DNA of 64,000 nucleotides from the NCBI RefSeq assembly GCF_002288925.2, contig NW_022097999.1, positions 13,676,654 through 13,740,653 on the forward strand, in the 5' to 3' direction. The DNA is from Delphinapterus leucas (taxonomy: Eukaryota; Chordata; Mammalia; Artiodactyla; Monodontidae). Shown here in pieces: positions 1 through 10,521 of the stretch (the first letter of the stretch is position 1; each line of letters starts with the position of its first letter). The notes below the pieces were generated by a model. The model made no database searches. It was not told where the DNA came from and was given only the letters and a program-made list of their open reading frames with translations. Position numbers and translations under genes: made by a program.

Positions 1-229
1 GTAAAATCAGAAAGTGTTGTTAGTAGTCAAAAACAAGACATGACTGTTAAGTAATCAGACTGATTTCCTCATTGGCCTCAGGCTTTCTGAGAAGGTAGCT
101 TCAAGAAGTTTTTCAAATACAGGCTGCTCAGAAGAGATGCTTCTGGAATAGGTATGGAGTTTTAAGATGATGTACGGCAAGATAACAGTTGCTTTGGCGG
201 GTGTGACTTTTTTTGTTTTCTTAGTTATG

Positions 230-1015
230 GTGAAATTTATATAACATAAAATTAACCATTTTAGGGGCTTCCCTGGTGGCGCAGTGGTTAAGAGTCCGCC
301 TGCCAATGCAGGGGACACGGGTTCAAGCCCTGGCCTGAGAAGATCCCACATGCCACGGAGCAACTAAGCCCGTGTGCCACAACTACTGAGCCTGTGCTCT
401 AGAGTCCGCGAGCCACAACTACTGAGCCTGCGTGCCGCAACTACTGAAGCCCGCGCGCCTAGAGCCCATGCTCCGCAACAAGAGAAAGCACCACAATAAG
501 AAGCCTGCGCACCACAACGAAGAGTAGCCCCCGCTCACCGCAACCAGAGAAAGCCCGTGCACAGCAACAAAGACCCAACACAGCCAAAAAAAAAAAAAAA
601 AAATTAACCATTTTAAAGTGTATACTTTGGTGGTAGTTAGTACATTCACAATGTTGAACAACCACCACCTCTATCTAGTTCCATCATTTCATCCATTTCA
701 TCCATAGTTTCACCCATACCAACCCCCATAACCATAAGCATCAATCCCTATTCTCCCTTCCTCCCAGCACCTATAACCACTAATTTGCTTTCTGTTGTTA
801 CAGATTTACCTATATAGCTCATATAAATGGAACCAAACAATATGTAGCCTTTTATGTCCAGCTTCTTTTACTTAGCATCATGTTTTCAAGGTTCATTCAC
901 AATGTAGCGTGTATCAGTACTCCATTCCTTTTTATAGCCAATAGTCCATTGCATGGATACACCACATTTTCTTCATCTACCCATCCATTGATGGACATTT
1001 GGCTTGTTTGCGCCA
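230..1015 (-). repeat. Old L1 fragment (antisense), split by a SINE
   Basis: The flanks read as the 3' part of an ancient mammalian L1 in reverse, with the typical ACCATTTTAAAGTGTA block and a run of short A/T-rich segments. The CHR SINE at 264-603 is inserted in it, so the L1 is the older element. Confidence 0.65.
264..603 (+). mobile_element. CHR SINE, long form
   Basis: It starts GGGGCTTCCCTGGTGGCGCA, has tRNA-derived boxes A and B, and ends in an A-tail. A perfect 16-bp target duplication (AAAATTAACCATTTTA) lies at 248-263 and 600-615, overlapping the tail end. Confidence 0.93.
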
Positions 1016-1262
1016 GGCATGACTTTTTAAGAAGTCATGTTATTTTTTTGTGCCCCAGCTCTGTAGCCCTGAGACCACCTGTCCCTCTTTCTTCAGTGAC
1101 ACACCCTTGAGTGCAGGCACCTGCCCAGAGGTCTGTCCGCATGGGCCACTCTGGCCCCAACGCTAAATGGTACAGTCTCCAGGCCTGGCCCCTTTCAGAT
1201 CCTCACCTGACTTCTCTTGGCTTATTGTTCACCCACTGTGCTCCACCTTTCTCCACACCTAG

Positions 1263-1350
1263 GAGATGACAAGTATGGGCGGAAGATCATTGTGTTTAGT
1301 GCCTGCCGAATGCCCCCGAGCCACCAGCTGGACCATAGCAAGCTCCTGGG
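1263..1350 (+). CDS. ARHGAP1: ARHGAP1 coding exon a (CRAL-TRIO start)
   Basis: The exon encodes [18 protein letters not shown] onward to SKLLG. The acceptor is CCTAG just before 1263 and the donor GTGAGT begins at 1351. The first two bases complete a Gly codon from the preceding, unseen exon. Confidence 0.93.
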
Positions 1351-4300
1351 GTGAGTACCCATGGGGAAGTGATGGAACCCGTGCTCAGATCCCCACTATG
1401 GCCTGGAGCCATTTTCCTTACTGTCCCTTCCTGCCCCGGGGGTACCAAGCCACCTCCCTCAAGGCCTCCCCTCTTCTCCTGAGGGATATTGGGAGCATTG
1501 AGCTAGGTGTCAGATCTGGTTTCTAGTCCTGGAAACCATCTGTGTGACCTTGGAAAGTGTGTTCATCTCTTTAAGCCTCTTTTTCTTCACTCTTCTTGGG
1601 GAATAATAATACAGCCCTTGTTCCTCATAGGAGTGAGATACTGCATTTGAAAATGCTTTGGAAAGTAAAATACCGTCCAAATGTGAGGACTGACTATGAT
1701 AACGATATGGTGCACTTCTGAGGCAGTTGCAGTTGTTCATCATTTACATGAATAATTAGTGTTATTTTGTGCCAAATCTGGTGCCAACAACTTCTCTACC
1801 TATCCAGGTTCTAATAGCTAAATACAGGTAATAGCTGTTTGGTCTAGAAATCTGATGCAAGTCCAAAGGCTGATTGAAAGCAGGAGTTTGACAGACTGTT
1901 CTGATAAGTGTTCATCGTTGAGCCACCACTAGGCCAGTGCTGGGCCCACAGCAGGTGCGGGATCCCTGGAGGCAGAGCCATAACTGACTTCCTCCTGAGG
2001 CTCCTCATTGTGTGTACAGTTTCCATCTTGCACTCCTTTCCTGACACTTTAAAGCACTTCCTGCAATTGCAAATGTCTGCCCCGCCCTTACCAGCTCTTT
2101 GGGATCCTGAATGGTTGTGTGTGTGGAGGGGCTGGTGTTGGGGTGGGGACAGTCCGGGGCTACAGCAACAGAAGGGGAGGGCCTGACTGTAGAGCCCGTG
2201 CAGTCCTGTGAGCCAGGGCCAGGCCCGAGTCTCTCCAGCTTTGTGTGAATGCTTTCTCTCTGGTCTCCTGAGCCCTCCTCCCACTGCTCCTCCACTGTGC
2301 AGGCAGGCAGAGCCTTCTCCAGGCCCGCCATGTGGCCCAGCCAGGAACAGGCCAAGAAGCCCAGCCTGAGGGTGGCTGAGTCACCTGTCCCCCTTTCTGG
2401 GTTTATTGTCACAGCATCTGACAAGGCAGGTGACAGACTCCTGGCCAGATTATGGGTTAAGTGGGAGGAGGTCAGAGGAGGTGGATGGGAAAGCACCCAG
2501 CTTTCAGGAGAGAGCGTGCTGAGCGAGGCTGCCTCCACTCTGGGGCTTCGTCTGCCTTCGGGAAGCCCTCTGTCACCCATCCTGTCCATCCTCCACTCCT
2601 TGCCAGTGGGATCTCCCCGCCACCACCTGGCCGGGCAGGGAGGTGCTTTCATCATGCATCAGTCCTGTCATCTTATTTTCAGTCAGATTATCTCAGACTT
2701 GGCTTTTCCCAGCTGTCCAGCCAGATCTGGGGGGTTGAAATAGAAAGTGCCTGAAGCTTGGATGCAGAAGACCAGTTAAACTTCAACTCTGCCTCTTACT
2801 AGCTGTGTGGTTGGGGTCAGGTCTCTCCTGAGCCCTGTGAAATGCCACTGTATTCATTTGTAAAGTATCACAGATTTCAAGAATGTAGAACAATGTAGAT
2901 AGCTATTAAGAAAAAATACAGACAGCAATAAATAAAGTCTCCCATAAACCCACCACCCAGAGAGAAAACCACTGTTAACATTTTAGTGTATTCACTTCCC
3001 ATTTTTTTCTATAACATATACAGAACTCTATAGTCAGTTTTGTATCTTACATAATGTTTTTATATTCTGAGCATTAAACATTCTTCAAGGATATCCTTTC
3101 AAAAATTTTTGACATATGTGTATCCAGAAAAGTGAACACATTATGTATACTACTTGATGAATTTTCAAAAACGAAGTACACCCATGTCATCCACACCTAC
3201 AAACTTCCCTTTGCTCTTCCAGGCAGTACCCCAAAGGGTAACCACTGTTCTCACGTCCAACTTCACAGATTGGTTCTGTCTGCAGAAACATCCTGTGAGG
3301 TGTTCTATTTATAGATCTCCTGTGATTTATTTAACCAACATTCTGTTCTTGGACACTTACTTTGCTGCTCATTTTTTCCCCCCGTTATAAAACAGGCTAT
3401 AATGAACAGCCTTTTACAAAAACATTTCTGTTCATCTTTGATTAGTTCCTTGGGATAAATTCCTGGACATATTTTTATCAGGTCAGAGTATGAACATTTT
3501 ATAGCTTCCGATAAACATCACTTTATTGACCTCCAAAAGGTCATAACATTCATCAAAGGGTGAGTGTATTTTCACTACAACTTTTGCTATTTTATTTATT
3601 TATTTTTATTTATTTTTTGCGTGGCATGTGGGATCTTAGTTCCCCAACCAGGGATCAAACTCATGCCCCCTGCAGTGGAAGCACAGAGTCTTAACTGCTG
3701 GACCACCAGGGAAGTCCCTAACTTTTGCTATTTTATAGTTGCAAAATGCCATTCTTTTATGTGACAGCTCTTTTCAAACTGCAAAGTGCTCAATGTGTGT
3801 AAGGGGTAAATTAACTGTATAGTGATAATGATGGGAATCAAGATAATAAATCCAGCATAAGACACCTCACATGTCCGCCAGTGCTGGCACCCATGGACCA
3901 ATGTTTAGGTTAGCCTCTCTGGGATAGGTCAGGTTGTGTCTGGGCACTTAGTCACATCCTTGGGCACTTCCCAAGGCTCCTTCCCCGGCTTCCCTGGTGG
4001 CTCAGTGGTTAAGAATCCACCTGCCAGTGCAGGGGGCACGGGTTGGAGCCCTGGTCCAGGAAGATCCCACATGCCGTGGAGCAACTAAGCCTGTGCGCCA
4101 CAACTACTGAGCCTGCCCTGTAGAGCCCGCGAGCCACAACTACTGAGCCCATGTGCCACAACTGCTGAAGCCCATGAGCCACAACTACTGAAGCCTGCGC
4201 GCCTAGAGCCCATGCTCCGCAACAAGAAAAGCCCCCGTAATGAGAAGCCCACGCACCACAGTGAAGAGTAGCCCCCACTCACCGCAACTAGAGAAAGCCA

Positions 4301-7197
4301 GCGCACAAAAATGAAGACCCAACACAGCCAAAAATAAATTAACTAATTAAATAAATTTAAACAAAAGCCGTCAGATTTCTAATTAATAACTGTAAGCTTT
4401 CCAAATCATTAAAAAAATATAAAAAGGCTCCTCCCCTCCTTTCCCTCCTCCCCTCCTTTCCCTCCTCCCCTTGGAAGCCCTTAGCATTCCTGCATGCCCA
4501 GCCTCCCAGCCTGGAGTGGTGTTCCTGCTGGGGCCTGGGAGCTGTTGGCCAACCAGAAAGAGGGTTTTCCACTGGGCTCCTCTCCCTTTCTGGAATTCAC
4601 GTTCACTCAATTCATACTTCTCCACCTCAGGTGGGCCCAACACCCTTATGTGTGTTTGTGTTGGGTGGTAGGTATTGTGTTGTGAGCATAGGGAACTTGA
4701 GGTGTGGGTCTTTGGTCCACAGAACGTCCAGTGACTGGAGCAGGGGAGGGGACCCTCTGACCACCCTGATCCCCTTTCGTGGGCACAGTGTTCTACAGAC
4801 AGCGCTGGGAGTGTAAAAGGCAGAGCTGTCCCATGATCAACAAGGCGAAACTTGGATTAGTTCACCTCCAGTCTCCACCACAAGCTGTGTGACCTCAGAG
4901 AAGCACTTGACCTCTCTCAGCCTCACTGCCCTCGCTCGAAAGAAGGGGATAGTATTGGCCTCCATTATAATGAGGAAGGCACGAGATATTGCATACAAAG
5001 TGCTTGGTAGACACTAAGCTTAATACTGGTAAATGGTGACTGTCATCATTACTGTTGACTCAGGGCAATCCTGTGAGTGAAATGTTATTCCCATTTTTAC
5101 TGCAGGTATGTGAGATGGCTCCAGTTAGAGTCCTGGTCTCCTGACTCCTAGTCAGTGCTCAAACCTGAGAGCTGCTGCTGTTCTTATTATTCCTCCACGC
5201 AGCCCAGCCACTACCTCGTTCCTCCTCCACCCCAACATGGTGACTGATGCAGCCAGAAGAGACAGGGCAGGAGAGGGGATTCCTGGGGCACTGGTTCTGT
5301 CTTAATGGGGCCCCACTTGCATACAGGCCAGGCCTGAGGGGGGCTCATCTCTTACAGATACCTGAAGCACACCCTGGACCAGTACGTGGAGAGTGACTAC
5401 ACGCTGCTCTACCTGCACCATGGCCTGACCAGCGACAACAAGCCCTCCCTCAGCTGGCTCCGGGACGCCTACCGGGAGTTTGACCGCAAGTGGGTTAGGG
5501 CCTCGGAGGAGCTCCAGGGCCCAGGGGCCAGCAGCTCTGCCGGGTTCTGGGCTGCCCTCTGCTTGGGCAGGAACGTATTCCATGCCAGGGGAGGCGGGTC
5601 CCCCCTACCTGGGTAAACTAAACACAAAGAGTCTCAAGTTGGAATGGCCTGGGCTTAAATCCCAGTTTCTCTACTTACTCGCTCTGTGACCTTTCATCTT
5701 ACTTAACCTCTCTGAGCCCGTTTCCTAATCTGTAAAATAGGGCAACAATGGCACTTACCTCGAAGGCTTACTATGAGTCATCAAATCAGTAACTGTACAT
5801 TAAGAGCTTAGCTCTGTGCCTCTCCTACCATGCCCACTCCTGAGTTCCCCGTTCTGCCTCTGCAGGTACAAGAAGAATATCAAGGCTCTGTACATCGTGC
5901 ACCCCACCATGTTCATCAAGACCCTGCTCATCCTCTTCAAGCCCATCATTAGGTGAGTGGGCCCAGGGCGGGGCACTCGTCTCTTGTGCTTCCCCTTGAA
6001 CTGTGAAGCAGATACCTGAGGAAGCCAAGCATCCTGGGGACTGACCACTTTGGGGCTAGGCCTCAGTCTGATCTGGTTGGGCTGCTGAGGAGAAAGTGGA
6101 GGCCTGCTGAAGCGGGCCTACTCTGGACCCACACCCTTTCTTCCATCGGCAGCTTCAAGTTTGGGCAGAAGATCTTCTATGTGAATTACCTGAGTGAGCT
6201 GAGCGAGCATGTGAAGCTGGAGCAACTGGGGATCCCTCGCCAAGTGCTCAAGTGAGACTGCGGTGGGGGCTGTGTGTGCCCACCGGGCACACTGTCCACA
6301 TATATCATGTTTGTGGGGGTAGGATGTGCCGGCCAAGGGGAGAAGCAGCCTTGACAGCACCAGGATACACAGGGGAAGCAGATGTGATGAGTAAGGGGCA
6401 GCACATGGGGTCAGACAGAGCGAGTCCAGATCCCGTATCTGTCACTGAAAAGCTCTGTAACTGAACCTCTTTAAAGTCTTCACTTCTGTGTAAAGCTGGG
6501 TTGGTGGGAGGACTGAATGAGGTTATCCATGTAAGATAGCACAGTAAGTGCCTGACAAACAAGAGTTGCCATAGTGACTGCAGAACCAGGTAGGGGCCCT
6601 GACCCTCCCCGCTGCTTCCCCAGGTATGATGACTTCCTCAAATCCACCCAGAAGAGCCCTGCGACAGCCCCCAAGCCCATGCCACCACGGCCCCCTCTGC
6701 CCAACCAGCAGTTCGGGGTCTCCTTGCAGCAGTGAGTATGCGAAAGGTGGGTGGGGCTGGAACCTGGGGACCAGGAGGACTGCAAACCCGTCACTGCGTT
6801 GTGCCCACAGCCTCCGGGAGAAGAACCCAGAGCAGGAGCCCATTCCACTCGTGCTGCGGGAGACCGTTGCCTACCTACAGGCCCACGGTGAGTGCCAGGG
6901 AGCCCTCTCCCCTCGGGAAGCCGCTGGGCAGGGCTGGGCAAGGTCCCACGTGCGCCAGCACCCACACTGACCCTGACCAGGACCCCAAGACACAGAATGG
7001 GTGGGGAGTCCGCACGTTGCCCCAGAGCTCTGAGACTCACCAGGCCCCACTGTTTCCCAGCTCTCACCACTGAGGGGATTTTCCGGAGGTCGGCCAACAC
7101 CCAAGTTGTACGGGAAGTGCAACAGAAGTACAACATGGGTGAGTGGCCCCAGGGATGTGTCAAAGCCCAGAGGGCCAGTACAGATCCTGCGTGCGCA

Positions 7198-7243
<46 letters not shown>

Positions 7244-8277
7244 TGTGAGTTTTCTGTGGCATTTGGTATAATTACATGTGTCTCACTCCTGCCTGGTTGT
7301 CCCAGGCCTACTTTCTCATAGGTCAGGCTTCTGGAGCCTGGGTTCAGGGTCATTCAGAGGCGAGGAATAACTGTGGTGTGTGCTCGGGGGCCCCACTCCC
7401 CAGATGGCCTGACCCTGTGCCCCCTGTCCCAGTGGGAGGAGGAGGCTTGTGGCCAAGGGTGAAGTCAGGCTGTGGGGCCTGCTTGGCCTCCGGATTGGCT
7501 GCTGGTCTCCAGGCTCAGCCCAGCTCCTCCCCTCCCCACCCCCAGGGCTGCCTGTGGACTTCGACCAGTACAATGAGTTGCACCTGCCAGCGGTCATTCT
7601 CAAGACCTTCCTCCGGGAGCTTCCTGAGCCCCTGCTCACCTTTGACCTCTACTCCCACGTTGTGGGCTTCCTCAGTGAGTGCCCCTCTCCCCCTTCTCCA
7701 GCTTCTGCAGGGTGGGGTTGCAGCTGGACTCAGAGCAGGCGGGTTTGGCCTGTCCTTCAAGGAAAGTCTGGTTGGGTCTTCCCCCTAGCCTCATGACAGG
7801 GCTTCCCGAACCAGTCCAGCCATGGGCCCCTGTGACCTGGGCCCCCCTTCCTCATAGACATTGATGAGAGCCAGAGAGTGGAGGCCACGCTGCAGGCCTT
7901 CCAGATGCTGCCCGAGGAGAACTACCTGGTGCTGCGTTTCCTCACTGCCTTCCTGGTGCAGGTGAGACCTCGGCCTGGGCCTCTACCGCTTACCTGGAGG
8001 AGAGAGGGAGGAGGAGTTGCCGTGGCTGCTGCTCCTGGGCGTGGTTGCCAGGCGTGGGAGGCAGCGTCTGTGGCTTCCTGCTGCAGCCCCCTGATTCCTT
8101 CCACAGATTTCTGCCCTCTGTGACCAGAACAAGATGACCAACACTAACCTGGCTGTTGTCTTCGGCCCTAACCTGCTGTGGGCCAAGGATGCTGCCATCA
8201 CCCTCAAGGCCATTAATCCCATCAATACCTTCACCAAGTTCCTCCTGGATCATCAAGGGGAGCTGTTTCAGCCCTGA
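1263..8277 (+). CDS. ARHGAP1: Rho GTPase-activating protein 1 (p50RhoGAP), 3' ten coding exons; 5' part outside window
   Basis: GTPase-activating protein for Cdc42, RhoA and Rac, cytosolic and on endosomes. Coding exons are 1263-1350, 5358-5489, 5866-5952, 6153-6251, 6624-6731, 6811-6887, 7061-7138, 7546-7674, 7858-7961 and 8107-8277. All have AG/GT borders and matching phases, and they give 356 residues after a split Gly codon. By recalled human numbering this starts near residue 77, so the full protein would be about 433 residues against 439 in human. The first four and a half exons encode the CRAL-TRIO/Sec14 lipid-binding domain ([13 protein letters not shown] to [14 protein letters not shown]). 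A proline-rich SH3-binding linker follows ([12 protein letters not shown]), then the RhoGAP domain. That domain has the arginine-finger loop EGIFRRSAN, the core [14 protein letters not shown] and the [12 protein letters not shown] helix. The C-terminal tail differs from the recalled human one because of a frame change at the end. The upstream coding exons lie left of position 1. Identity is near certain. Confidence 0.96.
1495..1740 (+). repeat. MIR-like ancient SINE
   Basis: It contains the MIR hallmark order 'TGTGACCTTGG..AAG', a pyrimidine-rich exon-like core and 'GGGAATAATAATA'. It is diverged and lies in the ARHGAP1 intron. Confidence 0.6.
2850..3560 (-). repeat. Old L1 fragment (antisense)
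   Basis: A/T-rich sequence with the typical reversed L1 3'-region phrases (ACATAATGTTTT, TTGGGATAAATTCCTGGAC). It is diverged and lies in the large ARHGAP1 intron 1351-5357. The short SINE at 3596 interrupts the same stretch. Confidence 0.6.
3596..3719 (-). mobile_element. CHR SINE, short form, reverse
   Basis: Reverse copy ending in ACCAGGGAAGTCCC. The target duplication AACTTTTGCTATTTTAT lies at 3579-3595 and 3720-3736 and is perfect over 17 bp. Confidence 0.9.
3987..4350 (+). mobile_element. CHR SINE, long form
   Basis: It starts GGCTTCCCTGGTGGCTCAGT and has the long body of repeated 'CCACAACTACTGAGCC' units. It ends in an AATAAATTAA-type tail. Confidence 0.9.
4428..4472 (+). repeat. 17-bp polypyrimidine tandem repeat
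   Basis: The unit CTCCTCCCCTCCTTTCC is present 2.6 times, giving 45 bases of pure pyrimidine on the + strand. It lies in the ARHGAP1 intron. Confidence 0.9.
4847..5110 (+). repeat. MIR-like ancient SINE
   Basis: It carries 'CTGTGTGACCTCAGAGAAG', 'CCTCTCTCAGCCTCA' and a later 'AAAGTGCTTGG', which is the MIR order. Confidence 0.7.
5358..5489 (+). CDS. ARHGAP1: ARHGAP1 coding exon b (CRAL-TRIO)
   Basis: The exon encodes [20 protein letters not shown] and continues to REFDRK. The acceptor is TTACAG and the donor GTGGGT follows AA at 5489. The reading phase is conserved with both neighbours. Confidence 0.94.
5625..5810 (+). repeat. MIR-like ancient SINE
   Basis: It carries 'CTGTGACCTTTCATCTTACT', 'CTAATCTGTAAAATAGGG' and a spacer typical of MIR. 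It sits in the short intron 5490-5865 and ends about 55 bp before the exon. Confidence 0.75.
5866..5952 (+). CDS. ARHGAP1: ARHGAP1 coding exon c (CRAL-TRIO)
   Basis: The exon encodes [20 protein letters not shown] and LILFKPII. The acceptor is TGCAG and the donor is GTGAGT. Confidence 0.95.
   Translation, partial: VQEEYQGSVHRAPHHVHQDPAHPLQAHH
6153..6251 (+). CDS. ARHGAP1: ARHGAP1 coding exon d (CRAL-TRIO)
   Basis: The exon encodes [20 protein letters not shown] and [12 protein letters not shown]. The acceptor is GGCAG and the donor is GTGAGA. Confidence 0.95.
6400..6565 (+). repeat. MIR-like ancient SINE
   Basis: Diverged MIR with 'CTCTGTAACTGAACCTC', 'GTGTAAAGCTGGG' and 'AGTGCCTGACA'. It occupies most of intron 6252-6623. 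Confidence 0.6.
6624..6731 (+). CDS. ARHGAP1: ARHGAP1 coding exon e (proline-rich linker)
   Basis: The exon encodes the end of the lipid-binding domain and the linker with [15 protein letters not shown], a typical SH3-binding run. The acceptor is CCCCAG and the donor is GTGAGT. Confidence 0.95.
6811..6887 (+). CDS. ARHGAP1: ARHGAP1 coding exon f (RhoGAP start)
   Basis: The exon encodes [20 protein letters not shown] followed by YLQAH. The acceptor is CCACAG and the donor is GTGAGT. Confidence 0.95.
7061..7138 (+). CDS. ARHGAP1: ARHGAP1 coding exon g (arginine finger)
   Basis: The exon encodes [20 protein letters not shown] onward. The first R of GIFRRS is the catalytic arginine finger of the RhoGAP family. 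The acceptor is TCCCAG and the donor is GTGAGT. Confidence 0.95.
7188..7242 (+). repeat. (GT)20 microsatellite with alternating purine-pyrimidine lead
   Basis: Twenty GT units at 7201-7240 are preceded by GCGTGCGCACAC, so about 54 bases alternate strictly between purine and pyrimidine. The run starts 50 bp after the donor of ARHGAP1 exon g. Confidence 0.95.
7546..7674 (+). CDS. ARHGAP1: ARHGAP1 coding exon h (RhoGAP core)
   Basis: The exon encodes [20 protein letters not shown] and [20 protein letters not shown]. The [10 protein letters not shown] motif is diagnostic for RhoGAP. The acceptor is CCCCAG and the donor is GTGAGT. Confidence 0.95.
7858..7961 (+). CDS. ARHGAP1: ARHGAP1 coding exon i (RhoGAP)
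   Basis: The exon encodes [20 protein letters not shown] and [14 protein letters not shown]. The acceptor is CATAG and the donor is GTGAGA. Confidence 0.95.
8107..8277 (+). CDS. ARHGAP1: ARHGAP1 last coding exon with changed C-terminus
   Basis: The exon encodes [20 protein letters not shown] and later [12 protein letters not shown], then TGA at 8275-8277. The recalled human tail after GELF is eight residues (PSPDPSGL). Here only QP remains, and a TGA in the ancestral frame lies just downstream at about 8311. This fits a 2-nt deletion inside the last codons. The RhoGAP fold is complete before this point. Confidence 0.93.
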   Translation: MSALCDQNKMTNTNLAVVFGPNLLWAKDAAITLKAINPINTFTKFLLDHQGELFQP

Positions 8278-9778
8278 CTCCAAGGGGCTCTGAGCCCAGC
8301 CCCTGCCCCACCCGCCCCCTTCTCTGATAGCCCCGGTTTGGACTCTTCCTCTTGGCTTCAGCCTTACGGGAGCCCAGGGCTCCTGCCCAGAAAGGGGCTG
8401 TGAGCCCCCTGGAGACAGAAGCTGGAGCCAGCCAACTGGACAGCTCCTCCTCCCCTCCTGTCCAGCCCACCTCACCGGCGCCAGAGGCCTCGCTGTAACC
8501 ACAAGACGTTTTTCTTCGCCTTATACTTCTCACTGCCTCTTTGGATCCCTGGCTCCTGCCGGGCTCTGCAGAGCTGGCCTTGCTCTTCAGGCAGGAGGAC
8601 TGGCCCCAGCAACCGCTTGCTTACCTGCTTTCTCCTGCCTCTTCCCCTGGCAACTGGAGATCCCAAAATCACTGCCGGCTGGGCTGGTAGCTGGGGCTGG
8701 TCCTCCCCTTCCCGACTGCTGGGGAATGAAAGGCTGAGCTGGCCTGGGCTGGCCCTGCTGTGACTCCTCCCTGTCTGGGTGAAGGCCTGGTTGCAAGCAC
8801 CCTGTTCCTGTCCTCCCCTCTGGTGGCTCAGCCTCTGGTATTTACACAGTTAACGAATGACAGCCTGGAGTCCTATGTCTGCCTTCTCTTCCACACATCC
8901 TGGGTCAGCCTTTCCCAAGTGGTACTGCCCCCAGGGTGTCTTAGCACCCTGGTTCTGCCAGGACTGGCAGCTTGGATGATAGGGCTGAGTCCCAGCATCC
9001 ATTCAAAATAGACACCCCACTCTCACCCCTGAGAGCCTCCTAGTGTCTGGTCAGACCACTGACAACCAGTCCCCACCCACTCCACCCCCCATGCCTTGCC
9101 TCCCCTCCCTTCCTACTTGGACAGATCCTTAGGCATGTCTGTTGTGGAGTCACACCGGTCCCTGCTCTGGCCAGGGGTGATTCAGTGCCTCAAGATCTGG
9201 GGTGGCTCCTTCCTCCAGTTTCGGACTCCTGGAGGGGCTGGGTAGGGATTTTGCTAATTAGATTGGCCCCTGCCAGGTGAGTTCTAGCAACCTCCCCTTG
9301 GACCCTGATGAAGATGGATATCCCTCTTTCCAGCTGTCCCTTCCTGGTGAACCACCTTCCTGCAGCCCTGGCCAGAGCCTGTACTGTGGCGGTCCTCATT
9401 GACCAGTCCTGCCCCATCTGCGAGCCGGGTGTGGCCTGGGCCTGACCTCACTGGGCTCTTTTCCCAGGACACTAGCATGTCAGGAGTCCCAAGGCCTGGT
9501 GTGGCTGCTATCAGTCCCTGTGTCTCCAGGCCAGGCCCAGGCTTCTGATTTCTGTCTGCCTTCCTTTGTATCAGGTGTTGCTCAGAGCCCCATTTACTGG
9601 GGAGCCTCGTGGGTCTATTTGGTCTCTCCCCTATCCACCCCCAACTGGTCTTTACCTGGGGGTGGGGGGACTTGTACAGTGAATCAAGTATTCACATTCA
9701 CAATGACTTCCTTGGCACCAATCATGTATTTCACCTTTGCACTTTTTATACTTCAATAAAAATGGAGATGGAAAACTG
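8278..9778 (+). other. ARHGAP1: ARHGAP1 3' UTR
   Basis: About 1.5 kb of GC-rich sequence runs from the stop codon to the polyadenylation signal. It carries no recognisable repeat and no coding signal. The end is set by the AATAAA at 9755-9760 plus about 18 bases. Confidence 0.8.
9755..9760 (+). terminator. ARHGAP1: ARHGAP1 polyadenylation signal AATAAA
   Basis: Canonical AATAAA in the context CTTCAATAAAAATGG at the end of the GC-rich 3' UTR. It is the only such hexamer between the stop codon and the spacer. Confidence 0.8.
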
Positions 9779-10059
9779 CCCATCTGGCTGATAAGGAAGT
9801 GGGCATGGAGGCTCATAACTGGGTGGGAGGTGTGGTATGGCTGCGGAAGAAGAGCAGATAGGGCTTCGGGAAGTCCCCTCCCCAGTCAATCTGACCCCTT
9901 CCTCATCCTGCTCACTTGTGAGCCGGTATGAAGCCAGCTTTCTGACCATATTCCAGGCTTAGAAGTGTGAACAGTCCCCTTCCTTTTTGCACCTATACAT
10001 TCCACCTGGCCACCAAGTGCTATATCCTAAAACCAGGACCTCTCTCCCCGAAACAGAGC

Positions 10060-10200
10060 AGACTGTGGTGGACCACAGCACAAGCTTTAGAGTGAGACCA
10101 GGGTTCGAATCCTAGTTCCATCACTCACAACCAGCTCTAACTGGTAATTGTCATGTAACTGGTCCCATGTCCGAGACTGTTACTTCATTTCTCTGAAGAT
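10060..10200 (+). repeat. MIR-like ancient SINE
   Basis: It has a 'GGGTTCGAATCCTAGTTCCA' box-B-like start and a 'CATTTCTCTGAAG' tail, in MIR order. Confidence 0.65.
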
Positions 10201-10208
10201 CAGACACA

Positions 10209-10521
10209 CAGTCGTCCCTATGTGTGGGGGACTGGTTCCAGCCACCCGACCCCGTCACCAAAATCCAAGGATGCTCAAGTCCCTTCTATCAAGTGGTGTA
10301 GTATTTGCAATATAACCTACACACATCCTCTCTTTACATCATTTCTAGATTACTTATAATACCTAATACAATGTAAATGCCATGTAAATAGTTGCCAGCA
10401 TGCAGCAAATTCAAGTTTTGCTTTTTGGAACTTCCTGGAATTTTTTTTTTCCAAATATTTTTCTATCCAAGGTTGGGGGAACTCTCGGGTGTGGAGCCCA
10501 CAGGTGCGAGGGCCGACCGTA
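10209..10521 (+). mobile_element. Tigger-derived non-autonomous DNA transposon (MER2-like)
   Basis: It begins CAGTCGTCCCTATGTG and ends GGGCCGACCGTA, which form imperfect terminal inverted repeats. The internal phrases 'AAATCCAAGGATGCTCAAGT' and 'CCTAATACAATGTAAATG' are those of the MER2/Tigger group. Confidence 0.8.

Larger units (their letters stand above)
1..1262 (+). other. ARHGAP1: ARHGAP1 intron (partial)
   Basis: Intron upstream of the first visible exon. It holds an old L1 fragment in antisense (about 230-1015) that is interrupted by a CHR SINE. No coding signal was seen in the first 230 bases. Confidence 0.75.

Noticed and set aside
6480..7262. A 260-codon open frame antisense to ARHGAP1
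   Set aside because: It overlaps real ARHGAP1 exons and the (GT)20 repeat, which gives a threonine-histidine run. GC-rich antisense frames stay open by chance.
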